Origin: Girardinichthys multiradiatus
Lineage: Eukaryota; Chordata; Actinopteri; Cyprinodontiformes; Goodeidae
Direction of reading: 5' to 3'
DNA: 64,000 nt
Assembly (NCBI RefSeq): GCF_021462225.1
Contig: NC_061795.1
Span: forward strand, 8,494,001 to 8,558,000
Shown here: piece after piece, positions 1 to 10,935 of the stretch
Layout of the letters: every line of letters begins with the position of its first letter
How positions within the stretch are numbered: the first letter of the stretch is position 1
The notes under the pieces: generated by a model
What the model saw: only the letters and a program-made list of their open reading frames with translations
Databases searched by the model: none
What the model was told of the DNA's origin: nothing
Made by a program: the position numbers and the translations under genes

Positions 1-18
1 CATGATAGTGCCCAAATA

Positions 19-1267
19 CAGGGGTTGGACAATGAAACTGAAACACCTGGTTTTAGACCACAATAATTTATTAGTATGGTGTAGGGCCTCCATTTGCAGC
101 CAATACAGCGTCAATTCGTCTTGGGAATGACATATACAGGTCCTGCACAGTGGTCAGAGGGATTTTAAGCCATTCTTCTTGCAGGATAGTGGCCAGGTCA
201 CTACGTGATACAGCTGGAGGAAAACGTTTCCTGACTTGCTCCTCCAAAACACCCCAAAGTGGCTCAATAATATTTAGATCTGGTGACTGTGCAGGCCATG
301 GGAGATGTTCAACTTCACTTTCATGTTCATCAAACCAATCTTTCACCAGTCTTGCTGTGTGTATTGGTGCATTGTCATCCTGATACACGGCACCGCCTTC
401 AGGATACAATGTTTGAACCATTGGATCCACATGGTCCTCAAGAATGGTTCGGTAGTCCTTGGCAGTGACACGCCCATCTAGCACAAGTATTGGGCCAAGG
501 GAATGCCATGATATGGCAGCCCAAACCATCACTCTGGGCATGCAACAGTCTGGGTGGTACGCTTCTTTGGGGCTTCTCCACACCGTAACTCTCCCGGATG
601 TGGGGAAAACAGTAAAGGTGGACTCATCAGAGAACAATACATGTTTCACATTGTCCACAGCCCAAGATATGTGCTCCTTGCACCATGGAAACCGACGTTT
701 GGCATTGGCATGAGTGACCAAAGGTTTGGCTATAGCAGCCCGGCCGTGTATATTGACCCTGTGGAGCTCCCGACGGACAGTTCTGGTGGAAACAGGAGAG
801 TTGAGGTGCATATTTACTTCTGCCGTGATTTGGGCAGCCGTGGTTTTATGTTTTTTGGATACAATATGGGTTAGCACCCGAACATCCCATTCAGACAGCT
901 TCCTCTTGCATCCACAGTTAATCCTGTTGGATGTGGTTCGTCCTTCTTGGTGGTATGCTGACATTACCCTGGATACCGTGGCTCTTGATACATCACAAAG
1001 ACTTGCTGTCTTGGTCACAGATGCGCCAGCAAGACGTGCACCAACAATTTGTCCTCTCTTGAACTCTGGTATGTCACCCATAATGTTGTGTGCATTTCAA
1101 TATTTTGAGCAAAACTGTGCACTTACCCTGCTAATTGAACCTTCACACTCTGCTCTTACTGGTGCAATGTGCAATCAATGAATACTGGCTACCAGGCTGG
1201 TCCAATTTAGCCATGAAACCTCCCACACTAAAATGACAGGTGTTTCAGTTTCATTGTCCAACCCCTG
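19..1267 (-). mobile_element. Tc1/mariner transposon, DD36E (Incomer-like) copy 1
   Basis: A complete element of 1249 bp. It is bounded by inverted ends that start CAGGGGTTGGACAATG on the left and end in the reverse complement on the right. TA dinucleotides flank it at 17-18 and 1268-1269, the standard Tc1/mariner target duplication. Two related copies lie at 11295-12543 and 34906-37961. The 336-codon transposase is antisense to the window. The 36-residue spacing between the second Asp and the Glu matches the published DD36E Incomer family; the family name is from memory and not checked. Confidence 0.93.
71..1081 (-). CDS. Tc1/mariner DD36E transposase, open reading frame with an internal deletion
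   Basis: This cut-and-paste transposase has 336 residues. An N-terminal paired-like helix-turn-helix region (about residues 1-110) should bind the inverted ends, and the DDE catalytic domain follows. The triad is present: D152 in FSDES, D236 in QDDN and E273 in NIIEPLW, with 36 residues between the last two. Compared with the copy at 11481-12491, seven residues of the conserved KHGGGSV segment are missing in frame near residue 184, just before MVWAA. The ORF is therefore open but probably not fully functional. The start is the first Met after the 5' untranslated part of the element. It is the best-preserved frame of the three copies here. Confidence 0.9.
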   Translation of the reverse strand: MGDIPEFKRGQIVGARLAGASVTKTASLCDVSRATVSRVMSAYHQEGRTTSNRINCGCKRKLSEWDVRVLTHIVSKKHKTTAAQITAEVNMHLNSPVSTRTVRRELHRVNIHGRAAIAKPLVTHANAKRRFPWCKEHISWAVDNVKHVLFSDESTFTVFPTSGRVTVWRSPKEAYHPDCCMPRVMVWAAISWHSLGPILVLDGRVTAKDYRTILEDHVDPMVQTLYPEGGAVYQDDNAPIHTARLVKDWFDEHESEVEHLPWPAQSPDLNIIEPLWGVLEEQVRKRFPPAVSRSDLATILQEEWLKIPLTTVQDLYMSFPRRIDAVLAANGGPTPY

Positions 1268-1274
1268 TACTTGT

Positions 1275-1740
1275 ACTGGCTTACCATCTCAACTACTGTA
1301 CCATTAATGAGTGTTGGTATAATTTTAGGCTGATTCCTATGGAAATCAATCAACATCTCTTTTGTTTTGGAAACATTCAGATGCAGTTATGAATTCTTGC
1401 ATCATTGAATAAATTCATCTAAAACTGGGCCATGGCCTGTCTCCTTGTCCTGCAAAAGGCTAACAATTACACAGTCGTCTGCAAACTTAATGATGAACCT
1501 TGACTTTATTTGGCTCTGACACTGAGTGTAGAGCATGAATAGCAGGGTAATAACACACAACCCTCAGGAGAACCAGTTGAGCACATTAGTACTTTTGAAA
1601 AAGTGTTATTAACTCGTGTTCTTTGAGACCACCTTGTCAGATGGTGCCAAAGTTAAGTACTGAAAGATCAGCCAGTCTCCTGGCCAAGATGTGGGGCTGC
1701 ATGCGGTTGAAGGCTGAAGAAAAGTCAATAAAACATAGAC
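1275..1740 (-). pseudogene. Rex1-like (CR1-superfamily) LINE reverse transcriptase fragment
   Basis: Read on the minus strand, this stretch gives pieces of a non-LTR reverse transcriptase in order: a finger/palm motif IDFSSAFN, then SPEGCVLSPLLF, the catalytic box KFADD, and LHLNVSKTKEM. In-frame stops (for example around the CKNS segment) and a frame change show that it is dead. The motif set resembles Rex1/CR1-type elements of fish; that assignment is by recognition only. It abuts the TA flank of the Tc1 element at 1268, so the transposon may have landed at the edge of this LINE relic. Confidence 0.7.
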
Positions 1741-1799
1741 GTGCGTATGTTTTCGTGCCCTCTAAATGCCCAACAATATATCAACACGTACCCTTGTTC

Positions 1800-1955
1800 A
1801 AATCCCACTGCTTATAATAAGACCCTTAGCCCCTGTACGTTCCTGAGCGCTGCACAACGGCAGCCCACTGCTTCCTAAGGAACGGGTTAAATGCAGAGGA
1901 CAATTTCTCCATTGTGAGACCAATATTATTATTATTATTATTATTATTATTAAAG
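1800..1955 (+). repeat. Retroposon 3' tail ending in (ATT)n microsatellite
   Basis: A tail-like segment contains a GCAGCCCACTGCTTCCTAAGG stretch and a GTTAAATGCAGAGGACAA motif. It ends in about ten ATT units at 1923-1952. This text followed by a simple repeat is typical of the 3' end of fish LINE or SINE copies. It codes for nothing recognisable. The parent family is not identified. Confidence 0.5.
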
Positions 1956-3029
1956 CTGAGTCTGCAGCGAGAGCCTGTTTTCCTAATGTAAGTAAAGTGA
2001 TCAGTTGCACATATATGACATGTGTGCAGCTGTGATAGGCAAAACCAGGAACAAGTCTACCCGGGGTCATTTTGAGTTATTACAGATCCTGAAAGTGGAG
2101 TCTAAGCTTTCCAATGATGTCAAACTTGTAGAAATTGTAAAAGAACTGAAGATGACATGACCATTTGAATGTTGGCACTCTCCAGAGCACTTTAAGGGGA
2201 AAACAGGCTTTAAAGTTTTGTTAGAGTCACCCTAGAAGCTGAGCGGCAACAAAAGTTGTTAATTTGAGCAACTTTGTATAGCTTGCTGCAACACCTCCCC
2301 CAACAATGTTTGTCAACAGAAGCTCCAATGACTGCACCGTCATTGAACTCACAGCAATATTTTTCTATGTAAAGATAATTTACAGCACTGCAATACAATA
2401 TTTGTGTGCATCTAAAAACATATTTCAACTGTCCAAACAATTAAAACACCAAATTTAATGGTAACACACACACAAGTAAAACACGTAACTCAAGACATTT
2501 ACAAAATTTTGAAATGCCAAGTTTTTTTTTTTTTTAAAGCTGCATGTTTGGCTGCAGAATGCATCATGACTGCAAGTTGCCCTGAAATACATATGTTAAT
2601 CTATGTTATTCCTGCTCTTTTTAATTGCTTGTTTTGTTTTTTAAAGGAGCTTTTCAAATAATGTGTTTTATGGGCCATTTTAGAATATAAAGAAATCCAA
2701 CCAGTCTTCCAGGTTGCAGCAGTTGGTCACTCACTAATGGGACAATAAGACAGCAGTTTGAGGGTTGGTGATTAATGTGTGTCTGATCAGAATGCAGGTA
2801 TGAATAGAGCTATGGGCCAATAGTTTACACCTTTTGAATAGGTGTTTTCTGAACAGGGTGAATTCTGGGGAAATTCTTAACAGGGGAAACAAAGGAGACA
2901 TTTCTTTCAGCTTTTAATATTTGACTGGTGAGGCTTACGTGAACTTGTCCGCTTCACTGAAAATACATGATTTATTATCAATATGATCATGATAGTCATC
3001 ATGATAGTTTTTTTTTTAAGTTGTCAAAC
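1956..3029. other. AT-rich intronic sequence without recognisable gene
   Basis: No coding region, splice-consistent exon or named repeat could be supported here. It has short homopolymer runs (T run near 2521, T run near 3008) and an imperfect ATCATGATAGT repeat near 2985-3006. It is taken as intron of the cadps2-like gene. Confidence 0.5.
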
Positions 3030-3030
3030 T

Positions 3031-3611
3031 CACCCAATGAGAAACTGAAAGGTATTCCTGCAGACTTTGATGCCTCCGATCAAATTACCAAGTTGTCCTA
3101 GCGTGTTTTCTTTTTTTGTTGATGTCTTCTTTGTGGATGTTGTCTTCGCTGAAGTTTCTACTAGATGCCAGTTTGCTTCAAGATGTCCGATGATTCTCAT
3201 GTCCTGGCACTCGCTTTCTGCCTCTAAACAATCCATCCGTATGTTGTACATAAGCTCTGGAGAAAGTTTGCGGCTACATGACTGTGTCCCAAGTGAATAA
3301 TTCTTCTTTCTTCTCTTGTAGCATTTACAGTCAAAGTTATGGATCTTCTCCATTTCGCTGTCTCTGTCTTCTTCAAATGTTGTGATGGCAATAGCTTCTG
3401 ATATCTTACTTTCTAGCTCCTCTGCCGCCAGTCTAAAACTTTCTTTGTCATCCTCGTCTTGGGTTAACGTCAGCTGGAAACTAGGAATGTTCTCCAAAGT
3501 CATGTAGTAGCTATCATCAATTTCTCCTTCTGATTCAGAATCTGAAAAGTCCGGCGTCGTCATCGGTCCTAGTGAGCATGTACTCCCACAGCGAAGCGCT
3601 GTCACAGCCAT
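3031..3611 (-). CDS. Exon-like ORF of an unrecognised fish multicopy family, with splice donor
   Basis: A 193-codon minus-strand ORF. It begins with an acidic Ser/Asp/Glu-rich segment (DFSDSESEGEIDD). A region with a C-x-C pair (FDCKCYKRRKK) follows, then MDCLEAESECQDM, a Lys/Thr-rich linker, and a terminal KVCRNTFQFLIG. The last codons run directly into GGTGAGTTT on the minus strand, a good splice donor, so this looks like a 5' exon and not a random ORF. The VCRxxFxFL ending resembles the segment ahead of integrase-core proteins that are repeated in fish genomes. That link is a recollection and the catalytic part is not in view downstream (below 3030). A later Met (MTTPDFS) could be the true start. 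Confidence 0.45.
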
Positions 3612-3817
3612 GGTCCAGTTCTTGGGCCATGCATTTTAGCTTAGTCCATCTTGAAGAAACACATTCTTTTTCAAAGAGCAGCTGCTTTAAGTAGCCATGT
3701 GCTTACTTCAAGCACGTGATTAAAGGCATGTGCCGCCAGCTGCTGCAACAGTATAGTACATTTATCTGGCCACACGATGGCGCCAAAGCTATTTTCATGA
3801 TAATCCGAGCCAGAAAA

Positions 3818-6434
3818 CTATGGAAGCAAATTGTTACAATATTTCAAATGAAAAAGCATTTTCAGAAATGATTTTTCATTTTAAGAATGTGGCTGCATTG
3901 TTTGACTCATAAATGAAATTACTACTCAATAATCCTATTTGCATTTTAATTTTCTTCTTCAAGACTGCTCATTCTTTCACTTAATTAAAATGAAAAAAAA
4001 AGACATTTGAGATTTATTTTTCAAGATGTACCCCAGCAAATAGATACCAAAATTCAATTTGAAATTTAAAATTTTAAAATGAAAAAGCATCTCCAGAAAT
4101 GCTTTTTCATTTTAAGAATGTGGCTGCATTATTTGACCCATAAATAAAATTAGTAATCAATCATCCTATTTGCATTTTCTTCTTCACGACTGCACATTTT
4201 ATGCCATAATCAAAAAGAAAACAAAGCAGACATTGCTTTTTTGTTTTCGTGGTCTGCCCGCAAAGTACTGCCCAGAACTTGAAAACGAAAAAGCATTCAG
4301 AGCGGCGGGCACAGCAGAGTGACGTCAGCAGCCGCTCTTCCTCAGCTCCCTGCTGACCGAACTACCCATCTTGTTCGGTAGGGGGCGCTGTGCACGTCTG
4401 CATTGCATTACATTGCAAACGTGCCGAGAAATTGTTTGAATTGCAGCAGGGCCGAGCTCAATTTGTGGCAGTGGCAGGCAGAATTGGTAGTTCCGGTGGC
4501 AGGCTATGGCAGTTCCGCTGTGGCAGTTCCGCCACAGCCTGCCACCGAAGCTGCCACCGGAACTGCCACAGCCTGATGCAGGGTGGCAGGGGATTCCGCA
4601 AGGATGCCAGAAGGTGTTAGACCGGCCGTAAAAGCTTGCCAATGCCGTTGCCGCTGTTTTTGTGGAAGCTGATGTTGATTATCAGCAAATGGGTTGTCAT
4701 TATTGTTAATAGTGTCTGTGGAGCTGCCACCCGAAGTGATGCCAATGCTGATTATCGGCAAACGGGATGTCATTGTTGTAATAGCCTGTTACCTTTAAAT
4801 ACGTGCCGAGAAATTTATTGAATTGCAGCAGGGCTGAGCTCAATTTGTGGAAGTGGCAGGCAGAACTGGCAGTTCCGGTGGCAGGCTGTGGCATCCTCGT
4901 GGCAGCCTTATGGCCTGGGACATCCAGTGTGTTTTTAAGCATTTATTTATAATTTTCTGTGAGTGACAATTCAGAATAGCCACTTGTGCTCTATAATAAA
5001 CCGGCTGTTTGTGCAATAAATCTTCGTCATCCTTTCAACACGTCACACATACACATAGTGCTATTTATTTTCCATGTCAAGTAAATACAATCACCTTATG
5101 TTATGGTTCTAAAGCTGTTTATTAAATAATAATTAATAATTAAATCTTTATTTAAAGGTAACAGGCTATAACAACAATGACATCTCGTTTGCCGATAATC
5201 AGCATTGGCATCACTTCCGGTGGCAGCTCCACAGACACTATTAACAATAATGACAACCCATTTGCCGATAATCAGCATCAGCTTCCACAAAAACAGCGGC
5301 AACGGCATTGGCAAGCTGTTACAGCCGGTCTAGCACCTTCTGGCATCCTCGCGGAATCCCCTGCCACCCTGCGGCAGGCTGTGGCAGCTTCGGTGGCAGG
5401 CTGTGGCGGAACTGCCGCAAAGTACTGCCCAGAACTCGAAAACGAAAAAGCATTTCGAGCGGCGGGCGCAGCAGAGTGACGTCAGCAGCCGCTCTTCCTC
5501 AGCTCCCTGCTGACCGAGCTACCCATCTTGTTCGGTAGGGGGCGCTGTGCACGTCTGCAATGCATTACATTGCAAACGTGCAGAGAAATTTATTGAATTG
5601 CAGCAGGGCCGAGCTCAATTTGTGGCAGTGGCAGGCAGAATTGGTAGTTCCGGTGGCAGGCTGTGGCAGTTCCGCCACAGCCTGCCACCGAAGCTGCCAC
5701 AGCCTGCCGCAGGGTGGCAGGGGATTCCGCGAGGATGCCAGAAGGTGCTAGACCGGCTGTAACAGCTTGCCAATGCCGTTGCCGCTGTTTTTGTGGAAGC
5801 TGATGCTGATTATCGGCAAATGTATCGGCAATGTAATGCATTGCAGACGTGCACAGCGCCCCCTACCGAACAAGATGGGTAGCTCGGTCAGCAGGGAGCT
5901 GAGGAAGAGCGGCTGCTGACGTCACTCTGCTGCGCCCGCCGCTCGAAATGCTTTTTCGTTTTCGAGTTCTGGGCAGTACTTTGCGGGCAGACCACGAAAA
6001 CAAAAAAGCAATGTCTGCTTTGTTTTCTTTTCTTTTTGATTATGGCATAAAATGTGCAGTCGTGAAGAAGAAAATGCAAATAGGATGATTGATTACTAAT
6101 TTTATTTATGGGTCAAATAATGCAGCCACATTCTTAAAATGAAAAAGCATTTCTGGAAATGCTTTTTCATTTTCAAATTTTACATTTCAAATTGAATTTT
6201 GGTATCTATTTTCTTGGGTACATTTTGAAAAATAAATCTCAAATGTCTTTTTCTTTTTCATTTTAATTAAGTGAAAGAATGAGCAGTCTTGAAGAAGAAA
6301 ATTAAAATGCAAATAGGATTATTGATAACTAGTTTCATTTATGAGTCAAACAATGCAGCCACATTCTTAAAATGAAAAAAGCATTTCTGAAAATGCTTTT
6401 TCATCTGAAATATGGTAACGATTTGCTTTAATAG
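3818..6434. repeat. 2.6 kb compound inverted repeat (foldback-type element)
   Basis: The left arm (3818 to about 4420) is the reverse complement of the right arm (about 5825 to 6434), with only scattered differences. The core is more complex. Segment 4560-4800 is inverted at 5154-5400. The segment around 4255-4620 recurs in direct orientation at 5400-5760, and again inverted at 5823-5990. The order is thus A-B-C, spacer, C'-B-C(part)-B'-A'. Repeated GTGGCAG/CTGCCAC words give the core further local hairpins. Small ORFs inside are by-products of the repeats. No target duplication could be assigned and no transposase is present. It could be a non-autonomous foldback element or a rearranged pair of MITEs. 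Confidence 0.85.
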
Positions 6435-7069
6435 AAAACGTCTCTGCTCATAGTATTTCACTGAAACTGTGCTCGATTTGAGTTATTGTGTTGTCTAAAG
6501 TAAGCGATGTGATATTTGCATAGTTTGAGTTATATTTATGTTGTGGAAATGTATATCCACAGATGGATGTCTAGTTTATCTTATTAGATATATTAGAGTT
6601 TATTTGGTTTAAACCTCTGTTGCTATAATACATTTGGTCTAATGGCAATTTATTTGTTATTGGAGACTATTGGCAACACTGAGCATTGATGTAAAATAAA
6701 CCCGCTGACTTCAATAGCTAATTGAATGAAAGCCTCTTTGTCCTCCTCCCTGTATCCTGACCAATACACCATCTTGTTGGCTGCTTAGACCTACAAGAAC
6801 TAGTCTTAACCTATTACTTCAGAAAACAGTCATTCCACTATAGTATAGGAACTGCATTGAATTTCTACAACATAATATACCAGTACCAGTAATATTGTCA
6901 TCATGTTGTAAACCATGTTTTTTTTACACCATTCCCCACAAATAACATCCCATAGAAAAAAATGTTTCCATCCCCGTGTTATGCTTTTCTTTATTAAAAG
7001 TTAAAAAGAGAGATTAGGTGGTGGTTCAAATATCCCATAGTAGATGTTTATCCAAAAATCATAGGTTGT
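6435..7069. other. Intronic sequence without recognisable gene
   Basis: This AT-rich stretch follows the right arm of the large inverted repeat. No open frame of note, RNA gene or terminal repeat was found in it. Confidence 0.5.
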
Positions 7070-7185
7070 CCATTTGTAACAGGTAATGTAACATTAGCGG
7101 CTCTAAATTAGATTTATTTAGCTAGACTGAGGGCAAAAATGGCTCTTTAGACTTAAATGGTTGCAAACACCTGCAGTGCCCTGTT
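7070..7185. mobile_element. hAT-type MITE fragment
   Basis: The text from GTAATGTAACATTAGCGGCTC through TTAGCTAGACTGAGGGCAAAA to GGTTGCAAACACCTGCAG matches, with substitutions, the right half of the complete 237-bp MITE at 44508-44744. The left half is absent and no target duplication is seen, so this is a decayed piece. Confidence 0.55.
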
Positions 7186-7450
7186 GAGATTGACCGATAC
7201 AGTTTTTTTCAAGACCAATACCGATTATTTTGACATCAGTCAGGTATCAGTCTAGCTGATACCCAATATGTGCTGCAGAGTTTTTTTGGGCTGATTCTTG
7301 AGGCCAATATTCCTTTTTCTACCTCCATTTATATGATAGAAATGACACAATGATAACAAATGTTACACAAGTCTCAATTTAAACAAAAAGAAACATTTAT
7401 TAACAAAACAAAACATATTAACAATGTATAGCAAACAATGTAGAACATTT
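7186..7450. mobile_element. Possible hAT-like terminal fragment
   Basis: The repeated words CCGATAC, ACCGATTATTTTGACATCAG and GCTGATACCC resemble the termini of fish hAT-type elements. A similar ATCGGCC-rich end occurs at 12566. The stretch stops where the LINE begins at 7454. The identification is weak. Confidence 0.3.
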
Positions 7451-7625
7451 TAACCCCTCCTTGAAGCACCACCTTAACATGGTGGAGGGGTTTGAGTGCC
7501 CAAATGATCCTAGAGGCTATGTTGTCTGGGGCTTAACTGCCCCTGGTAGGGTCTCCCATGGCAAACAGGCTATAGGTGACGGGTCAGACTGAAAGAGCTA
7601 TTCAAGACACCCTCATGAGGACTAC

Positions 7626-8400
7626 ATGATCGAGGCACCTGACGTTGCCCGGGGTCAGGGCCAGGGGTCAGGGCCCGTCAGAGAGCGCCTGGTGGCTGTG
7701 TTGCTCCCCGCGGGACCAGGCCGGGCCAAGCCCAAACGCGAGACGCGAAGGAAGGAGCCTGGGCTTGTGTGGGAGGTCGAGAGATATGGACTAGAAATAG
7801 TCGGGCTCACCTCCATGCACAGTCTGGGCTCTAGGACCCATTTCCTCGAGAGGGGCTGGACTCTCTTCTACTCTGGGTTGGGTTTGCTTGTTGCCCCCCA
7901 GCTCAGCCGTCTCGTGTTTGGGTTTAGCCCAGTGGATGAGAGGGTCGCATCCCTGCGCCTTCGGGTTGGGGACAGGTCTCTGACTGTCGTTTCGGCCTAC
8001 AGGCTGGGCGGTAGTGCGGAGTACCCGGCCTTCTTGACATCCCTGTCGGGGGTGCTGGATAGTGCCCCTCCCGGGGACTCCATTATTCTGCTAGGAGACT
8101 TCAACACCCACGTGGGAAACGACAGTGACACCTGGAGAGGCGTGATCGGGAGGAATGGCCTCCCCGATCTGAATCCGAGTGGTGTTTCGTTATTGGATTT
8201 CTGTGCTAGTTACAGATTGTCCATAATGAACACCATGTTCAAGCATAAGGGTGTCCATCAGTGCATTGGCACCAGGACTCCCGAGGCAGGAGGTTGATGA
8301 TAGAGTTTGTTGTCGTACCGTCAGACCTTCGGCCGCATGTTTTGGACACTCGGGTGAACAGAGGGGCTGAGCTGTCCACTGATCACCACCTGGTGTTGAG
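7626..8400 (+). pseudogene. LINE AP-endonuclease domain, frameshifted
   Basis: This part would nick target DNA for target-primed reverse transcription. The motif [10 protein letters not shown] near 8092-8121 is the classical APE-type endonuclease LxGDFN box, and STDHHLVLSW near 8377-8406 is the C-terminal DH box. The two motifs lie in different frames, with the switch near 8280-8297 after GTRTPEAGG. The N-terminal catalytic Glu region is not clearly preserved; the first 100 codons after 7626 are degenerate. Similar sequence recurs at 32033-32757. This copy cannot make an intact enzyme. Confidence 0.75.
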
Positions 8401-9757
8401 TTGGATCCGCTGGAAGAGGAGAAAGCCGGACAGACTTGGCAGGCTCAAGTGCATAGTGAGGGTCTGTTGGGAACGTCTGGCAGAGCCCTCGGCCAGGGAT
8501 GTATTCAAGTCCCACCTCCGGGAGAGCTTTGACCAGATTCCAGGGGATGTTGGAGACACAGAGTCCGAGTGGACCATGTTCTCCACATCTATTGTCGAAG
8601 CGGCCGCTCGGAGCTGTGGCCGTAAGGTCTCCGGTGCCTGTCGAGGCGGCAATCCCCGAACCCGGTGGTGGACACTGGCAGTAAGGGACGCTGTCAAACT
8701 GAAGAAGGAGTCCTATCGGCGGTGGTTGACTTGTGGGACTCCTGAGACGGCTGACGGGTACCGTGAGGCCAAGCATGTTGAGGCCCGGGCTGTGGCAGAG
8801 TCAAAAACCCGGGCCTGGGAGGAGTTCGGTGAGGCCATGGAGAAGGACTACCGGTTGGCCTCGAAGCGATTCTGGCAAACTGTCCGGTGCCTCATGAGGG
8901 GGAAGCAGTGCTTTGCCAAAACTGTTTACAGTGGGGATGGGAGACTGCTGACCACGACTGGGGACATTGTCGGGCGGTGGAGTCAACGAGGTGGTTAAAA
9001 AGCCCCAAGGTGGCAAGGCTTCGGGGATGGATGAGAGTACCTCAAGTCTCTGGATGTCGTGGGGCTGTCATGGTTGACACGCCTCTTCAACATTGCGTGG
9101 AGGTCGGGGACAGTGCCTTTGGACTGGCAGACCGGGATGGTGGTCCTCCTTCATAAGAAGGTGGCCGGAGGGTGTGTTCCAACTATAGGGGGATCACACT
9201 CCTCAGCCTTCCTGGTAAGGCCTACGCCAAGGTATTTGAGAGAATAGTCCGGCTGATAGTCGAACCTTGGATTCAGGAGGAGCAGTGTGGTTTTTGTCCC
9301 GGCCGTGGAACACTGGACCAGCTCTATACCCTCTACAGGGTACTCGAGGATTCATGGGAGTTTGCCCAACCAGTCCACATGTGTTTTGTGGATCTGGAGA
9401 AGGCATTCGACTGTGTCCCTTATGGTGCCCTGTGGGGGGTGCTCCAGGAGGATGGAGTTGGGGGCCCTATATTTGGGGCCGTCCGGTCTCTGTACAAGCA
9501 GAGCAGGAGTTTGGTCCGCATTGCCGGATCTGCTCCTCCAAGTCCGAGGCCATGGTCCACGACCAGAAAAGGGTGGCTTGTCCTCTTCAGGTTGGAGGGG
9601 AGTTCCTGTCTCAAGAGGAGTTCAAGTATCTTGGGGTCTTGTTTATGAGGGAGGGGAGAATGGAGCGGGAGATTGACAGACGGATCGGTGCGGCTGCCGC
9701 AGTAATGGGGACGCTGTGCCGGTCCATTGTGGTTAAGGGAGAGCTACACACGATGTA
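8401..9757 (+). pseudogene. LINE reverse transcriptase, frameshifted, catalytic box deleted
   Basis: Translation gives the linker region up to 8998, then NYRGITLLSLPGKAYAKVFE, EEQCGFCPGRGTLDQLYTL and FVDLEKAFDCVP between 9172 and 9430. These are standard LINE reverse transcriptase boxes. At about 9530 the text jumps from LVRIAGS to SKSEAMV, skipping the block that should hold the catalytic xADD motif. The other copy of this LINE retains that block as LFADD near 33910. Downstream EFKYLGVLF and REIDRRIG are present in another frame. The deletion and frameshifts make it a dead copy. Confidence 0.8.
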
Positions 9758-9984
9758 ATCCACCTGCCGCTTCCTACCTCCGTGCTTGTAAAGTCACACT
9801 GTCTTCTTGCCTCTTCTGGAAATAAGTATTTATTATTGACATTTTCTTCTGTAGTATAACAGCTTCAAAAGCTACTTTAAAAATAGATAAAATTAGAGGT
9901 GAGATATTGGGTTTTCATCACAGAAATATCCTGGAATAAAATGCATGGTCTTGGAAGGCGCATGGCAATAAATTGACTTGTCGA

Positions 9985-10222
9985 GAAAACTGAATCAAAA
10001 GCAACTGGATTCATAAATTTTAAGACATTTCAACTTCTTCCAGAATCCTTTTTCAGTTCTGCCGTGGAATGAGCTGCACAGATTTGCATGTGAATTTAAA
10101 CCCAGGAGCTTAAAAACCTGGCTGCTCCCCATTAAGACCTCAGACTAAAGAAGACCTCTGGAAGAGGTTGAAACATCTTAAGAATTGCAAGAAGTCCACT
10201 TGCTTTTGATTCCAGTTTTTCT
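9985..10222. repeat. Imperfect inverted repeat, MITE-like
   Basis: The text GAATCAAAAGCAACTGGATTC followed by TTTCAACTTCTTCCAGAA on the left is mirrored on the right by GGAAGAGGTTGAAACATCTTAA and TTGCTTTTGATTCCAGTTTT. The arms are about 80-90 bp around a short centre. This layout is a common fish miniature inverted-repeat element. No target duplication was assigned. The rest of 9761-10935 shows no gene. Confidence 0.6.
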
Positions 10223-10935
10223 ATTACTAAATATACACCCTACTTACACATTTTATACCATTCAGTTTACTCAAGAAAATATTTTGTCATCAAACGTTCT
10301 TTAAAGCAAAAAGCAACAACCTCGCTACATCCACTTTAAGAGTTACTGACCCGCATGAAGCTCCAGAGTTTCTGCAGCTACTGCTGTTCTGCTTTCTGCT
10401 GTTGCTTCTCCCTGTCTGTATTGTTCTCTCCCCTCACTGCCTCTGCTGTATAATGCTGGTACTGCAGTGGATTTCAACCCTATTCTTTCTTTTTTCTGAA
10501 ACCATCTTGTGTTTATTTAGGTCACTTCTGTCATGACCCTCCTCACAGAAGTGCGCACTACAAATCACAGTCCATGTATGCGCTTTTGCCAGTGACATAC
10601 TTTCTTCTGATTAGTAGTCATGTTGGTAGATACCCTCATCTCAGTAATAATCCCTAATAAACACATTTCAAAAGCTTAACATTTAGCCTAGTGAGATTTG
10701 CTAACAGGTCACTGTGACGCTCATTCTTTTGATAGGCGAGCTTCATGAATGCATCATCACAAACTCAATGCTAGGTTATAAAATTATACAATTTTCCTAT
10801 TAAAATTACATGATGCATACCTTTAGTAAAATAGTGTTGACATGTTTAAGATATTTGAGTTGAGCATATGATATAAACAAATGAGTAACTGAATCAACCC
10901 AGTGTTGTAAATGTTTTTCTCTCCCTCTTAAACAG

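Larger units (their letters stand above)
7454..9760 (+). mobile_element. Non-LTR retrotransposon (LINE) copy 1, internally deleted
   Basis: The element starts with CCCCTCCTTGAAGCACCACC, and the same start occurs at 32033, so this is the structural 5' end. It runs through endonuclease and reverse transcriptase coding to REIDRRIGAAAAVM near 9660-9700. The reading frame shifts several times, and the catalytic part of the reverse transcriptase is deleted around 9530. The clade within the LINEs was not determined. Confidence 0.8.

Noticed and set aside
714..1181. Plus-strand ORF of 155 codons (also its twins at 11381-11848 and 35622-36143)
   Set aside because: It is the antisense shadow of the DD36E transposase and recurs wherever that element does; no motif of its own.
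4325..5841. Several ORFs of 60-105 codons such as MTSRLPIISIGITSGG
   Set aside because: They lie in the compound inverted repeat and repeat in both orientations because the DNA repeats; no domain is visible.
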